From positions 246,001-310,000 of the forward strand of contig CM043959.1 of the NCBI GenBank assembly GCA_014529385.2: a DNA stretch of 64,000 nt. Reading direction: 5' to 3'. This document shows positions 48,000 through 59,299 of this stretch, in pieces; position 1 is the first letter of the stretch; every line of letters begins with the position of its first letter. The translations under genes and the position numbers were made by a program. This DNA comes from Adiantum capillus-veneris. Lineage: Eukaryota > Streptophyta > Polypodiopsida > Polypodiales > Pteridaceae. The notes beneath the pieces are model-generated. The model did no database searches. It saw only the letters and a program-made list of their open reading frames with translations, and was not told the DNA's origin.

Positions 48000-48130
48000 A
48001 CTTGTTCAAGCTAGATCTAAGAAAGTATATATACTGAGTCTTCAAACTAGTAAACCAAGGGAAGAGAGAAGCAGGGTCCATCACTTGTCCAAGCTCATCT
48101 CTAGACAACATAGAGAGATGTTATGTCTAC
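48000..48130 (-). repeat. Satellite array edge sequence, copy 3 (inverted)
   Basis: AGATCTAAGAAAGTATATAT, CCAAGGGAAGAGAG and CTCTAGACAACATAGAG repeat the edge seen at 42120-42245, followed by inverted satellite. Confidence 0.85.
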
Positions 48131-49630
48131 TAATTGTCCAATATAGTCATGGAGAAATGATAGAAGGTTGATCCACTTGTCCAACCTATCATCTCTAGTA
48201 AAATGGGAGGTTTGGCCTTAAGATTCACCATGTAACCAACATATACTTCATTGTATTATGAAGAGTAGAAAAGAAAAGCTCCACCACTTGTCTAAGGTAG
48301 TTCCAAAATCAACATGGAGAGAAGAAAGCTTCACCATTTGTCCAAGATAGGTTCCATTAAAACATGGAAAACCTCATATATGTTGTACATGGAAGCTTTT
48401 TTCCAAGGTCCACCACTTGTCCAAGCTAGGATCCATTAAAACATGGATAGAAACAAGGCTCCACAACTCGTCCAACCTTTATAGCTGCGAAGTGTACCGG
48501 TTGTCTAAACTAGGCATGGGAAAATAATAGAAGGTCCACCACTTATCCAATATATTATCTCTAATAGCATGGGAGGTTTGGTCTCAAGATTTAGGAATTG
48601 GCTGACCTGTATTTCATTGTATTATGATGAATTTGGTTTTAAAGTCAACTACTTATCCAAGCTATAAGTTTATATCTTGAATGGTATTCCTTCCCATCAC
48701 TTAGAAAACCAATGATATGTTGTACATGGGAGGGTTTGTTACAAGGTCCACCACTTGTCCAAGCTAGTTTCATTGAAACATGGATGAAGACAAGCTCCAC
48801 CATTTGTTAAAGCTAGACTCCATTGAAATCTAGAAAATCCATTCTATGTTGTACATGGGGTTTTTGTTTTAAGGTCCAACACTTGTCCAAGCTAAGATCC
48901 ATTGAAACATGGAGTAGAGAAACACTCCACCACTTGTCCAAGCTAGGCAACATTGATAGTAGTTGGTTTATTTTGAAGATCCACCACGTGTCTAAGCTAA
49001 CTCTATTGAAACATAGAGAGAAGCAAAGGTCCACCAACTGTTCAAGCTAGGCTCCATTGAAACATGGACAGAAGCAAGCTCCACCATTTCTCCAAGATAG
49101 ACTCCATTGAAACATGGAGAGAATCAAAGGTCCACCATTTCTCCAAGCCAAGATCTAGTTGTCCAACCTATAAGGTTATATCTTAAATGGTAATCTTTCT
49201 AATCACTTGGAATACCCATGATATGTTTTACATGGGGGTTTTGTTCCAAGATCACCACTTGTCCAAGCTAACTCTATTGAAACATAGAGAGAAGCAAAGG
49301 TCCACCACTTGTCCAAGCTAGTCTCCATTGAAACAAGGAGAGAAGCAAGCTCCATCATTTCTCCAAGATAGGCTAGCATGGATAAGTGCACCTTGAAACC
49401 AACCTTCCTATGAGGCAATAGAGCATATGCTACATATTTTATGTATGCCCCATGCCTCAAATTAAGAAGTTATAGATTAGAAGTGGACCTTGCTTAAATG
49501 TCACATGCAATAAATTAAGGAAAAATAGCCAAGTGGATTGTATTCCTCAATGGATCCTTGCTTTCACAAGTTGTGAACCTTGAGTCACTTTTACATTAAC
49601 TTGGACAAGTGGTGGACCTAGAAACCAAGC
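48131..49630 (-). repeat. Inverted satellite array (48.1-49.6 kb)
   Basis: Diverged GGTCCACCACTTGTCCAAGC units, inverted with respect to the 12-kb array. Many units have lost the regular order. The last clear units lie near 49300-49630. Confidence 0.88.
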
Positions 49631-52600
49631 TCTCCATGTTGAGATAAGTTGTAGGTAGGACAGTAGAACATAGACAACGATAATGGATGCAATATACTCC
49701 TCTCCTAATAATCCAATTGATTGAAACCATGATATTTTAGTTGTTTTCATTGTGTATTGTATGTGCATAAAGTGGAATGAGACCTTAAGAAAACTCAAAT
49801 TTTTGACAAAATCTCTATATTTTATACATGATATATTGAAAGTTGTCCAACCTGGGAATTGGGATTTTCCCACTTTACCTAATATGGTCTTTTAACTAGA
49901 TCTTAACTAACTAGTGGTTAATCCCTCTCTAATCTTGTGTGATTGCCCTCTTTTGCTTGTGTGTGCATGTAGGTTTGATTGGAGTGTGGTGCTCCATAGA
50001 TCTATGTGTGTGTGCTTGCAATTAGCATGTTGCATGATAGGATTAGTGTTGTGTGTGTCTTGCAATCGTAGTGTGTGTGATTGGTTGATTAGAGGTGAAG
50101 AGAAGTGGATATGGAGATTGCCCTTCATTGCGGCTTAGCTCTTCCATAGGCCGAGAAGCTCACCTCATAGAGTTAACCATTTGTGTTGCCACGATTAGCT
50201 CACGAACTGTGTGAGTGTTTCCATGCCCTAGCCAGGTAGTTCATCCCTCCGGATTGATAATTTTGTTGGTCATTGGAGCTATTGCAATGATGGGACCCCC
50301 AACAGGGGGATAGGATGAGGCTATATGACCAAGGGGAGGAAACTTGATGAGGTAGTTCTTGACAAAGTTCCCTTTGGTTCTGCAATGGGGAAGGTATTTA
50401 TAGTGGATGGGTTGCTCCAAGCTTTCCTTGTTATCAGTGAGAATGTTGATGTCCGTGGGAAGGTCTACTAAGATGTCAGTCTCTATGAGTATTTATGAGT
50501 GCTATGACATGACGTTATGAGAGCAAGGACATGCACTTAGAACCTTTTTCAAGATTATCTTCAATGAACCTTAAATGCAAATGGTAATGCATCAAAATAT
50601 TGGGGAGATTGACTCATATGGGGTACTTGATAAGCATAGAGCATTTGAGGTTGAAGTCCTTGTTCCACCTAAGGAGACTCGGTGGGGAGGATTTGATAAT
50701 CCATTTCTCACAATTGAGGACATTGATGGCCATCTCAGCATTTCTAAAAATAAATAGATAGTGCCCCTTGGACTCTTGTTTTGACTTTAGTACCATTTTT
50801 CTTGAATCCAAGATCTGAGAATATCAGTTGTGGGAAAGTCGCCTGCTATCACTACTCTAGAATCTAGGTCATGTTAAAATTTTTAGAGTAGAGGAGAGAG
50901 TGATAGAGGAATTGCCTTCTCTAGTTGGTGTAGCACACTTGCCCACATGACCCTCGCCTTCTCCATCAAAAAGGTTTTGGGAGAAAAGATCTTTCTCTCT
51001 AGGTAGAGGCAATGAAGAAGTGGCGTTATCTCATGTTACTAAAGGGGCTTTTGGATTTTGTGGCTCCTCTTGCCTACCATTGAGATCTTTGAAGTTGAAT
51101 GAAAGAGTGGATTTTAGTCTCTACATTACTTTTAGGGAAAGGACTTTGACCACCTCTTTGTAGAGGGCGGAGGGGAGGCTTTCTATGAACACGGGAAAGG
51201 AGATTGCTTCATAGGAAGATGGTTGGAGGGGTACCATGTAGAGTCAATGTGCATGTTGAGGTTATGGGCACGAAGGGAGTGGAGGGTGAAGGACATTTTT
51301 CCCTCCCCCTAGTGAAGGGCTTAGGGTTTATGGCTAGAGCACCATAGCTTGATAAATGGGCTTTATGGCTAGAGTGCTCTTCCACCTAGAGTGCCATAGC
51401 GTGACAGTGTTTAGCCTCTCTCCACATACTCTCTTGGGATTCTCTTTGTTTGACCTCCTCTTAACCAAACCTTTGAATTTTATAGCAGCATAATTCCAAG
51501 TTGAGATGCACTTGTTCCAAACATTACTCATGCTCAAGCCTTACAGTTCAGGTTTTCTTTTTGACGGCCATTTTATCCATCTTTGTATATTTTGCCCGTT
51601 TCATTTTTAATGGGTGAAAATGTGAGCCACCCTTGTAAAAATACATTAATACGCTGATAAACCACTTTTGGTTTGTACAAAGTAGTGCATATATGCATGA
51701 TTGTATGTACAAAAGGATGTAAATACATGCATTTGGGATATTTTCAAATTAATTTTGAGTTTCAAATGTGGTGCAACGTGTGCACATTGTAAATATTTGT
51801 GCTTGCATGCCGGCAGTCGAGCATACGTACGTGCATGGACATGGTGTTGACACCTTAGACATGGTTTTATATGGCGTCTTTTGGCTCTAGGGAATCTGTT
51901 TGGGCTTTTTAGAATGTAAATAATGCAAGTGGAAGGTGTGAGCACACTCGTCCTGCCTCAGAAGTTTGACACATGCAATAATTACCTATTTACGGTGCGT
52001 GATCTGCGGTGATACGTGCACCGCGTCCCTAGAAGTGATGAAAAAGGGAATGTGGGGATGTGGCAAAGGACTTTGGGTATCAAGGATCAATCATAAAAAT
52101 TTGGTAAATTTTGGAGTTTGTTTCAAGTTTTTTCAATGAAAAATGCCCGCCAAGGGTCAAAACTGGGTCCAAAAAAGGTCAAAATTTGTCAAAATGGTGT
52201 GAAACGGCTTCAAATTCCCACATCAGTCACGGTTCCATGAGTGTTCAAGCTGAAGGAAAATTGTTGAATCCAATACCGAGCCCTTTCACTTCTCTATGTG
52301 GGGGAAAAGTAGGGTTCCTACAGGTGGTCTAGTGTCGTCTTGTCACGTCCGTGTCCTATTTTCGAGTGTGTGGAGGAGTGAATGAGAGCTTTCTCCGTTC
52401 AACTTTTCACTTGGGAGGGTCTATGGAAGTTTGGAGGTCTCCATCGATGTGTGTGTGAGGAATTGAGGAAAGAAGATGCGGATTTATGCAAGACTATGTG
52501 ACCCTGTATCGGTGCCATTCGGGTTGGCACTACTCCAAAGAGTCCAACAGAGTGGAGTTTGGTGAAGGCTCTTTAATGGTTTGAGAGAGGCCTTTTGTGT

Positions 52601-52855
52601 CTAGAGTTTTTGAGTTTTTGATGGTTTTTCTTGTATGTTTTGGTCACCATCAAATGTGATTTCAAGTGTTGATCAACTCGACTCACCTTGTAGCGTCCTC
52701 CGGGCAGGCAAGGGCTTGTAGGTCGAGGTGTTTGGAGTTTAAATTGAGCTTGTGAGTGATATTTTTATTGAGCTCTTGATTGGTGGTGTGTGTGGGTTGG
52801 AATTTGAGTAATATCCTTGTGTGGTGTTGAGTTGTCTGGGTGTGTGAGTGTGCGC
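49631..52855. other. Gene-poor intergenic stretch
   Basis: Only short open frames are present. The best, 50575-50757 (60 residues, R-W-G-G-F-D-N-P-F), matches no family I can name. GT-rich low-complexity sequence occurs at 49940-50080. I see no LTR, tRNA or other element. Confidence 0.5.
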
Positions 52856-53082
52856 TATTACCATATACATGTGGTGGTGATGTGTGTGAACACACTAGGA
52901 CTGTCTGGCCATTTTTTCCCTCTTTAAGATTTTTTCTCCCCCGTGCATTGTATTTACACCCATCACTCTAGGGCTCTCCATCTTTCCATCGCACACTAAG
53001 TTACATACTCTCTATTCTGTGCCTTGATCTTCCTTTGTCTTCTCCAAGCTGTGTGCGTTTCTCTGCAACCCTAATTCCAACA
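52856..53082 (+). repeat. Ty1/copia 5' LTR
   Basis: 227 bp, the reverse complement of 19632-19859 with substitutions. The first dinucleotide TG has become TA; the end CCAACA is intact. Confidence 0.88.
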
Positions 53083-53084
53083 AT

Positions 53085-53096
53085 TGGTATTAGAGT
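53085..53096 (+). other. Primer-binding site for initiator tRNA-Met
   Basis: TGGTATTAGAGT after a two-base spacer; two mismatches to TGGTATCAGAGC. Confidence 0.8.
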
Positions 53097-53456
53097 AGGT
53101 TGCGTCCTCCCAGGCTTATTCGCCACCAGCATCTCCAACACACACTTGCTCACTTTCTTCTATTTTTGTGAGCTTTGGGGAGCGTTCGCATGTCGACAAA
53201 TTTTTTGGGTTAGCTTGTAGAGCTTAGTCTGCTCAGATTTTGATTCGGGCTCATTTCGACCTCCGTTTCTACTACAGGCAATACTGCACAGTCTATTTTG
53301 TCATTTTGCTCAAAATTTCTATCAATACCATTTTCTGCATAACAGGTCCCTTACACTCTTTTGTGGTTTGTGCTATATAGCACGTGTTGTTCCCGCTTCG
53401 TTTCTCCTCTTTTCGGACAGTTTTCACATGAGGTGCAACAGTTACCATGCCTAACA

Positions 53457-54330
53457 ACAACAGTGATGTGTTCAAGATGTTTGTTGTTGGGGACATATTG
53501 GATGATGCAACATTTTCTTGTGTCAAAGGGAGTTTGGAATATTGTGCACGACATTGATGTACCTCCTGGTTCCGCGAGGATGTAGGCGATGTTGAGGATG
53601 TTGCAGGTCGCTGCAAGGATTGCTGCTATTAGAGTTTTTTTGCCTATGGCAAAACAAGCTCGTTCGGATATAAAAGATGCACAGTCTCATGCATTGATTG
53701 TGTTTTCTTTGAAGTGCACCATTACTCCTCACATTCGTTCAGTGAAATCTGCAAAACAGGCTTCGGATATTCTAGCAGGTCTTTATGTAAGCCATAATGA
53801 GGCAAAAATTTCTTTCTTGCATAAAGATCTGGAATCGAAGATTATGCATGAGGAAGATGATATGGACACTTTCCTTGCTCGTGTCAAGGATATCATTGAG
53901 CAACTTATTTTTGCAGGTGGAGCCATTTCAGATAGTTCCCTTGTGCAGACTGTTCTTGATGCCTTACCAGACTTTTGCTAGTACTTGGAGAATTATAACC
54001 CAAGGAAATCCTAAAGTTGTCAAGTTTGATGCACATTGTTGTTGCAAGAGTCACTTTCCAAAAACAACACGACTAGGCAACGTGGAGTTTAACATGCTTC
54101 TATTGCTTCTCAAAGAAAGGGTAGTAACAACAATGCATTCACTTCTTATGGTTCTACTGCGAGTGGCAAAAATTATGTTCCTAATGCTTCTGCTGGAAGC
54201 AATTTGTCTGGAAATTTTGGTGATAAGGGAAAAAAGAAGATGCGTTGCCATTATTGTAAAGGTAATGATCACTTGATAAAGGAGTGTCCTAAGTTGAAGG
54301 CCAAAGAGGCTAAGAAGAACGAGGGTGGTT
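53457..54330 (+). pseudogene. Copia gag (broken)
   Basis: ATG 53457 opens M-P-N-N-N-S-D-V-F-K, matching the start of the minus-strand copy at 19271. Frame changes occur near 53520, 53580 and 53980. A-S-D-I-L-A-G-L-Y and H-E-E-D-D-M-D-T-F-L are preserved. The zinc knuckle C-H-Y-C-K-G-N-D-H-L-I-K-E-C lies at about 54243-54285. Confidence 0.82.
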
Positions 54331-55095
54331 CCACTACAAATGCATCCATTGTTGAGTCTTCTGTGAAAGGAGATTGTGATGCTGATGTTGATGCGGAATG
54401 GGCTTTGAGTGCAGAGTGCACTTACAATCCTGTTGTCCATGATGCATGCATGTCAGTTGCTGTAGATTCACATGTGGTGTTTCAACAGCGGTGCTACAAA
54501 GCACATTATCTCACATCGTGAATTGTTCACCTCTCTTGAGTCTGTCCCTCATGGGAATTCGGTCACTTGTGCCAACAATGCCTCTTATCTGGTTCAAGGA
54601 GTTGAAAAGATTGTGCTTACTGCTGCAAATGGCAGTTCTTTCACACTTGTTGATATACTTTATGTACCTGGGATCAAGAAGAATGTTTTGTCTGTCTCTG
54701 CACTTGCTAGACTTGGACTTGTAGTCAAATTTGTGGGTGACAGATATACAGTTCATGATCTCAATTTTGGTGATGAAATTGTTGCATTTTTCCTTTTGTT
54801 CCATGGGTTGTATAAGCTCACTTTGTACCACAAGTGTGGACAAAATTTTGCAAATGCAGTTGCAGATTCAAGGGCTGTTTTAGATGCAAAACTGTGGCAT
54901 GCACGTTCTGGGCATCTAAATTTTGCCAGCATTTGCAGAAATTTAATATGGTTGCTTCTTTGCTGCCTCTTGAAGCACCTATCAAACATGTTTATGAAGG
55001 TTGTATTTTGGGTAAGATGCAATGTTCAAAGTTTCCAAAGGATGGTTCAGTTAGGGCCACATACAGGTTTTAGCTTGTGCATAACTCTATATTAG
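54331..55095 (+). pseudogene. Copia protease and pre-integrase zinc region (active-site Asn)
   Basis: The protease loop reads F-N-S-G-A-T-K-H near 54480, the same Asp-to-Asn change seen at about 18150 in the minus-strand copy. V-L-S-V-S-A-L-A-R-L-G-L and the finger H-A-R-S-G-H-L...C-I-L-G follow. A frame break lies inside the finger near 54930. The element stops at the beginning of integrase. Confidence 0.82.
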
Positions 55096-55274
55096 GTAGT
55101 GTGGGAAGAGTGTCTCATTATGGGAATCTTTAAATGGACTAGTTTCACATAATTTGGGAATTGTACTTGCAAGCGACATAGTGGTCCATGTGATGACATT
55201 GGTTTCTTGAGTATGAAGACTGCATGTTATAGTAGTAGATCACAAAATGCATGTGAACATGAGCGATAACCATT

Positions 55275-55495
55275 AATATTTGGGTGTTGATAAACACCAT
55301 TGAAAGTCCTCAAAATAGTGTTCAATCATACAATTGATAATGAAGTTGATTGGTGGTGTCAATAAACACCATGGTGGAGTTGATGAATGTCATTGTGGTG
55401 TCCAATGGTGTCAATAAACTGCATGATGGAGTTGATGAATGTCATCGTGGTATCAATGAACACCATTGTGGTGTTGATAAACACCATTCTACACT
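55275..55495. repeat. Minisatellite whose units form hairpins
   Basis: Roughly 24-27-bp degenerate units alternate GGTGTTGATAAACACCAT and GGAGTTGATGAATGTCAT types. The first type is a perfect six-base stem (GGTGTT/AACACC) with a GATA loop. Confidence 0.8.
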
Positions 55496-55630
55496 TATGA
55501 CAATGATGACCACAAATGGTTGAAAGTTTCACCCATTATCATATTTTCAAGCCAAGAGAAATACAACCTGCAAGATCACTATACTTACCATTATGGAGAA
55601 ATGAAACTTTTCATGGAAATACATTGGAAT

Positions 55631-57739
55631 TTACAATGTGCTACTCCCCAGCGGAGTCACCATCCAATTCATTTCCTCGTTCTTGCACCTCAAGTAGGCC
55701 CAAACACATTTTTCTTTCATTGCATGTCTTTTTGGTATCTTAATTATGACAAATAGACCTTTCTTGCTTGATCTCCAAGACCAAACAATTGCATCTACAT
55801 TTTCCCATGCTAGTTCATCTTTATCATTGAGCATCCAAAATCCGTTCCAACAATTGGCATATGCATGTGCATCTGTGAACCCACTCTTTCTTACAAAAGG
55901 TGCCCAATATTGAATATATAGCTTTTGGTGATTTGGTGATGAGGGATCCTTATCAATGTTAGACAAAGTTGTAGCAAGACAAACGGGATATATCTCTCGG
56001 TCACTTGGCCGTAGCAATAGGAAGTCACCTTATTTACATCTAGAATAGGATTGAACTCCTGCCTTGGTTTTTCTCGCTGAGGCTCGCAATAATGATCATT
56101 ATATTCCTCAAGTCCAATGAATCTTTCTGCCTCTTGTTGTTGAATCGTGACAACATCATCAGCTTGTTGAAATCCTTGAGATTGTGGCCAAAAATTCTCA
56201 AAGTATATATTTGGGTCAAGTTTGGCTTGTGAAGCTCTTCAATCACATTATTCCAATACTCCATCACAGGATGATAATATCTTGGCACAAATGAAACATT
56301 TCCTAGATTTTGCCAAAATTTAACATAGTTCTTTAGACCCAATATGACTTCCTAATGTGCCTTTCTCCATTGGTACAAGAGGTGGATTCCCTTGATGTAG
56401 CATCGTCTTTCCACTATCAACTTTTCTTTTATATTGGAATGCTTCAACTCCAATAAGGAACACCTACATGAGCTTTATATTGCATAACTGGTGTGTCATC
56501 TTGCATTAAGAACCTAAATTGAAGGGGTTTTGAATGTCCTACAAGTCCATCTTGACCACCACAAATATAGCCATCACAATACTTCTTGAAATCTGGTACC
56601 TCCCCAAGCAAGAAGGGAGCTAGAGAATTTTTTGAGCTTGTTCTTAATGTATCCATAAAATGTGGCAAAGTGTAAGTCTTTGAGACTCGCAACTTCTTTA
56701 AAAGTCTACTAAACATGGCACCTATATCTTTGTGTGTATGGCCTACCATTAAAAATCCCAATTGGATAGTCTTGAAAATGCCCCTTGCAGATAGCAAGGA
56801 TAGACATGCCAAAAGATATCGATTTTTATTTTCTTTAGCACAATTATCTAGCTACAATAACAAGTTCTCTGGAAATGCATGGAAGGAACTAGTATTAGTT
56901 GTTGGGTTACTTTCATGTGTTTGCATGCTATAACATTTTCCATCAACCATATTGTGGTAGTCTAAGGCATCCATTGAGTTTAGAGCATTTAGAAGTGAGA
57001 CAATGCCCCTTGGAAGTCCACTTGAAGCCAATCACCAAGAGGGTGTTGATCCTCTCGCTCTAAGTTATGTAAACATGATGCTATTGATCCAATTTTGAGG
57101 TTGTGGTCAAATGGGCATAAACCATGTAAAACAAAGTGTTCATAATAGCTAGCTACATGTCCATGTGTTATCATACCAATCAATGCCACTTGCAGGTTAT
57201 ACCCTGAATCTACACCCTTAGGCACAACACATGGCCTTGGTATGGCAGTCTTCTTTTGGTCCATCTTATCATGGATGATACATAAATATTTTTGAGGTTG
57301 GGTTTCACACAATGTTTGCCATGCATAGTATAAGCTTCTACAGCTTTTTTTTTGTGCCATATGAATTTCTCTTTCCTGCAAGATTACTAATCTTTCTTGA
57401 AGACCCTAGTTATGCCTCTAGCCTTGCCTTGATTGAGCTACACAAGTTGCACTTAGAGAACTCACTTGTCTTTGTTAGGGATATATGTGGGTATTCCTTG
57501 TTTCAAATCCTAGAAAAGGAGAATTTAGATAGCCTTTGGTCACATCCAAGTTGTTCAAGAGTAGTGTTAACTTCATTTAAAATGTCAACCTGCTTATAAG
57601 TGGATGGTATCACCAACTGAGTTTCCCTTGATCCATCCAATAAGGTCCTACTTTTGTGCGGTATCCGTTCAGAATTATTTTCCACAAACTCATCAAGTAT
57701 TGATCTGGCCTTGCTAGTATAATCAAGTCCCCTCATCAA
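55631..57739 (-). pseudogene. Degenerate DUF7869-like protein gene
   Basis: Four minus-strand pieces read in order. 57739-57503 has V-I-P-S-T-Y-K-Q-V-D-I-L-N-E-V. 57381-56989 has H-D-K-M-D-Q-K-K-T-A-I-P then I-T-H-G-H. 56812-56444 has M-V-G-H-T-H-K-D-I-G-A-M-F-S-R. 56342-55631 has tail pieces including W-S-W-R-S-S-K-K. The H-D-K-M-D and G-H-T-H-x-D-I-x-x-M-F-S-R motifs are those I associate with DUF7869-type multicopy proteins of moss, fern and some protist genomes, whose function is unknown. Stops and frameshifts separate the pieces, though a few breaks could be introns. Confidence 0.55.
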
Positions 57740-58109
57740 TACACTTGTGTTCCCAGTTCAAATTTTTCCTTATAGCGATAAAATGATGTCTTTGGTATTC
57801 CATGTATTTCATACCATGCTCTGAAAACAAATGGAACTCCCATTCAACCGAAATTGGTATCGCATTTTTTTGTTTGAATGTTGATGATCATAACATATTG
57901 AGAGAACATCATAGATATAGTTTGTGCGTGAATTTTGAGATTGACCCCAAAATTGTTGTCGAATATGCATCAATACTTCACGATCGACAAGCTGACAACA
58001 TCGTTTTGGACAGCAATCAATGCATGAAACAATTTTGATTGACTCAAGTGATAAGTAAATACTTGCAATAGGCTTTGATCTTTGTTTCTGTATCCTATTA
58101 ATAAAAGTG

Positions 58110-58310
58110 TATCGTCTGTTTAATGATAGAAACAGATGCTACAGCTTGGAGAGTGGACGTGAAATACATAAAGTTTGTCATCAATTATGATTTTCCTGAA
58201 TCATGTGAAGACTATGTACATCGGATTGGACGAACAAGACAAGCTACTGCAAAGGCTATAGTCTATACTTTCTTTCCAACAACAAAACGACATCAAAGAC
58301 CACATCGCCA
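58110..58310 (+). pseudogene. DEAD-box RNA helicase C-terminal fragment
   Basis: About 60 residues correspond to motifs V and VI of a DBP2/p68-type helicase: T-D-A-T-A-W-R-V-D-V (family T-D-V-A-A-R-G-L-D-V), then F-V-I-N-Y-D-F-P-E-S-C-E-D-Y-V-H-R-I-G-R-T. Motif VI continues R-Q-A where G-R-A is expected. The piece is preceded by a possible acceptor (TGATAG) and nothing of the helicase core lies upstream. It is a captured exon or pseudogene fragment. Confidence 0.7.
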
Positions 58311-58399
58311 TCAACAATCAGGTCATGTCGGGGACGACATGAACGCGGAAGGGGGGAATGTTGACCGCTGGGTCAACAACACAACATAACTCAAGTTTC

Positions 58400-59290
58400 G
58401 TACCAAAGTCTTATCTTTTGCGAGTTATGAAATGCTGCGGATTATGGCTATAAACGTCATTTGTAATGAGTAGTTATTCTAGTTTCAGAAGCCGAGGTGC
58501 AATGGCACTTCTAGATTGCAAATACAAAGCCACCCTTTCAACCCCATTTTTGGTTAAACCTAAGGTAGCCTTAATTTTGTAAAGAAAGACTTTAATCATA
58601 ATCAAAACTGAGCGCTGCCGTCTACTGTGTGTGTGAGAGAGAAAGAGAGTGAGTGTGAGCTTCATCCTCTTGCTACGCTCGGCTCGCTCAACACATTGGA
58701 GATCCGACTGCACCATTGTTGTAGGCTTGAGGAGAGCTACGCAACAACGCCAAGCATTCCATGCGAGAAGAAGCGCACACGCCGACGCATTTACGAGCTA
58801 TTTGTGGCCGTAAGTGTATCAAACGATGTCTGTTTTCTGCGTGCTAGGAGTCTATAGAATTGTGGCGACATAAGCTACACATAGGTACTCTTAAATTTCA
58901 GTTTCGGACACTTTCAAAATTCTGCTCTGTCATACTACGCATTTTCCGCAGACGGGTTTAGAGTGAGGGTTTTGAGTGTAGAAGCTTAGGGACAGGTGTA
59001 TCCTAGTGAGGGGATGGTGTTCCTTAAGTTTTGTATGAATCTGACATGATTAGGTGAGTTACCTTCCGTATGTGTGTATGTGGCTAGGTGGTGTAGTTGA
59101 GAGCAGTGAGGTTCTTGATTGTGGTTTAGTTGGCCTTCCAGAGTGTTGTATGTGTAGGATGGTCTCAGGCTGACAAGCTACAGAGATTTCCTCCGTGTGC
59201 CTATCGTGTCATCTGTGTCCTCGATTGACATTATGTTGATCTAGGTAGTGTTTGCATGCACTTCATGGGTGTGTGAGTCGCTTCCCGTCC
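58400..59290. other. Intergenic, nothing recognised
   Basis: Short frames only, with no repeat or gene signature seen. Confidence 0.5.
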
Positions 59291-59299
59291 AACAGTTAG

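Larger units (their letters stand above)
52856..55100 (+). mobile_element. Ty1/copia retrotransposon 5' fragment, plus strand (third copy)
   Basis: 5' LTR (52856-53082), primer site, gag, zinc knuckle, protease and the start of integrase lie in order. Similarity stops near 55080-55100, before the integrase core. The copy is broken by frameshifts. It is clearly the same family as 15850-19859 but in the opposite orientation. Confidence 0.9.

Noticed and set aside
21421-49630. CRISPR-like array
   Set aside because: Regular repeats are present, but the spacers are themselves repeated in fixed order, units are diverged and the genome is eukaryotic.
49914-50138. Cys-rich open frame on the plus strand (small secreted protein?)
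   Set aside because: It lies in a GT-rich low-complexity stretch, the Cys spacing is irregular, and an equally long antisense frame covers the same bases.
51646-51945. Minus-strand open frame of 99 residues
   Set aside because: No recognisable motif, no intron or promoter context, and biased composition (His/Cys/Lys) typical of chance frames.
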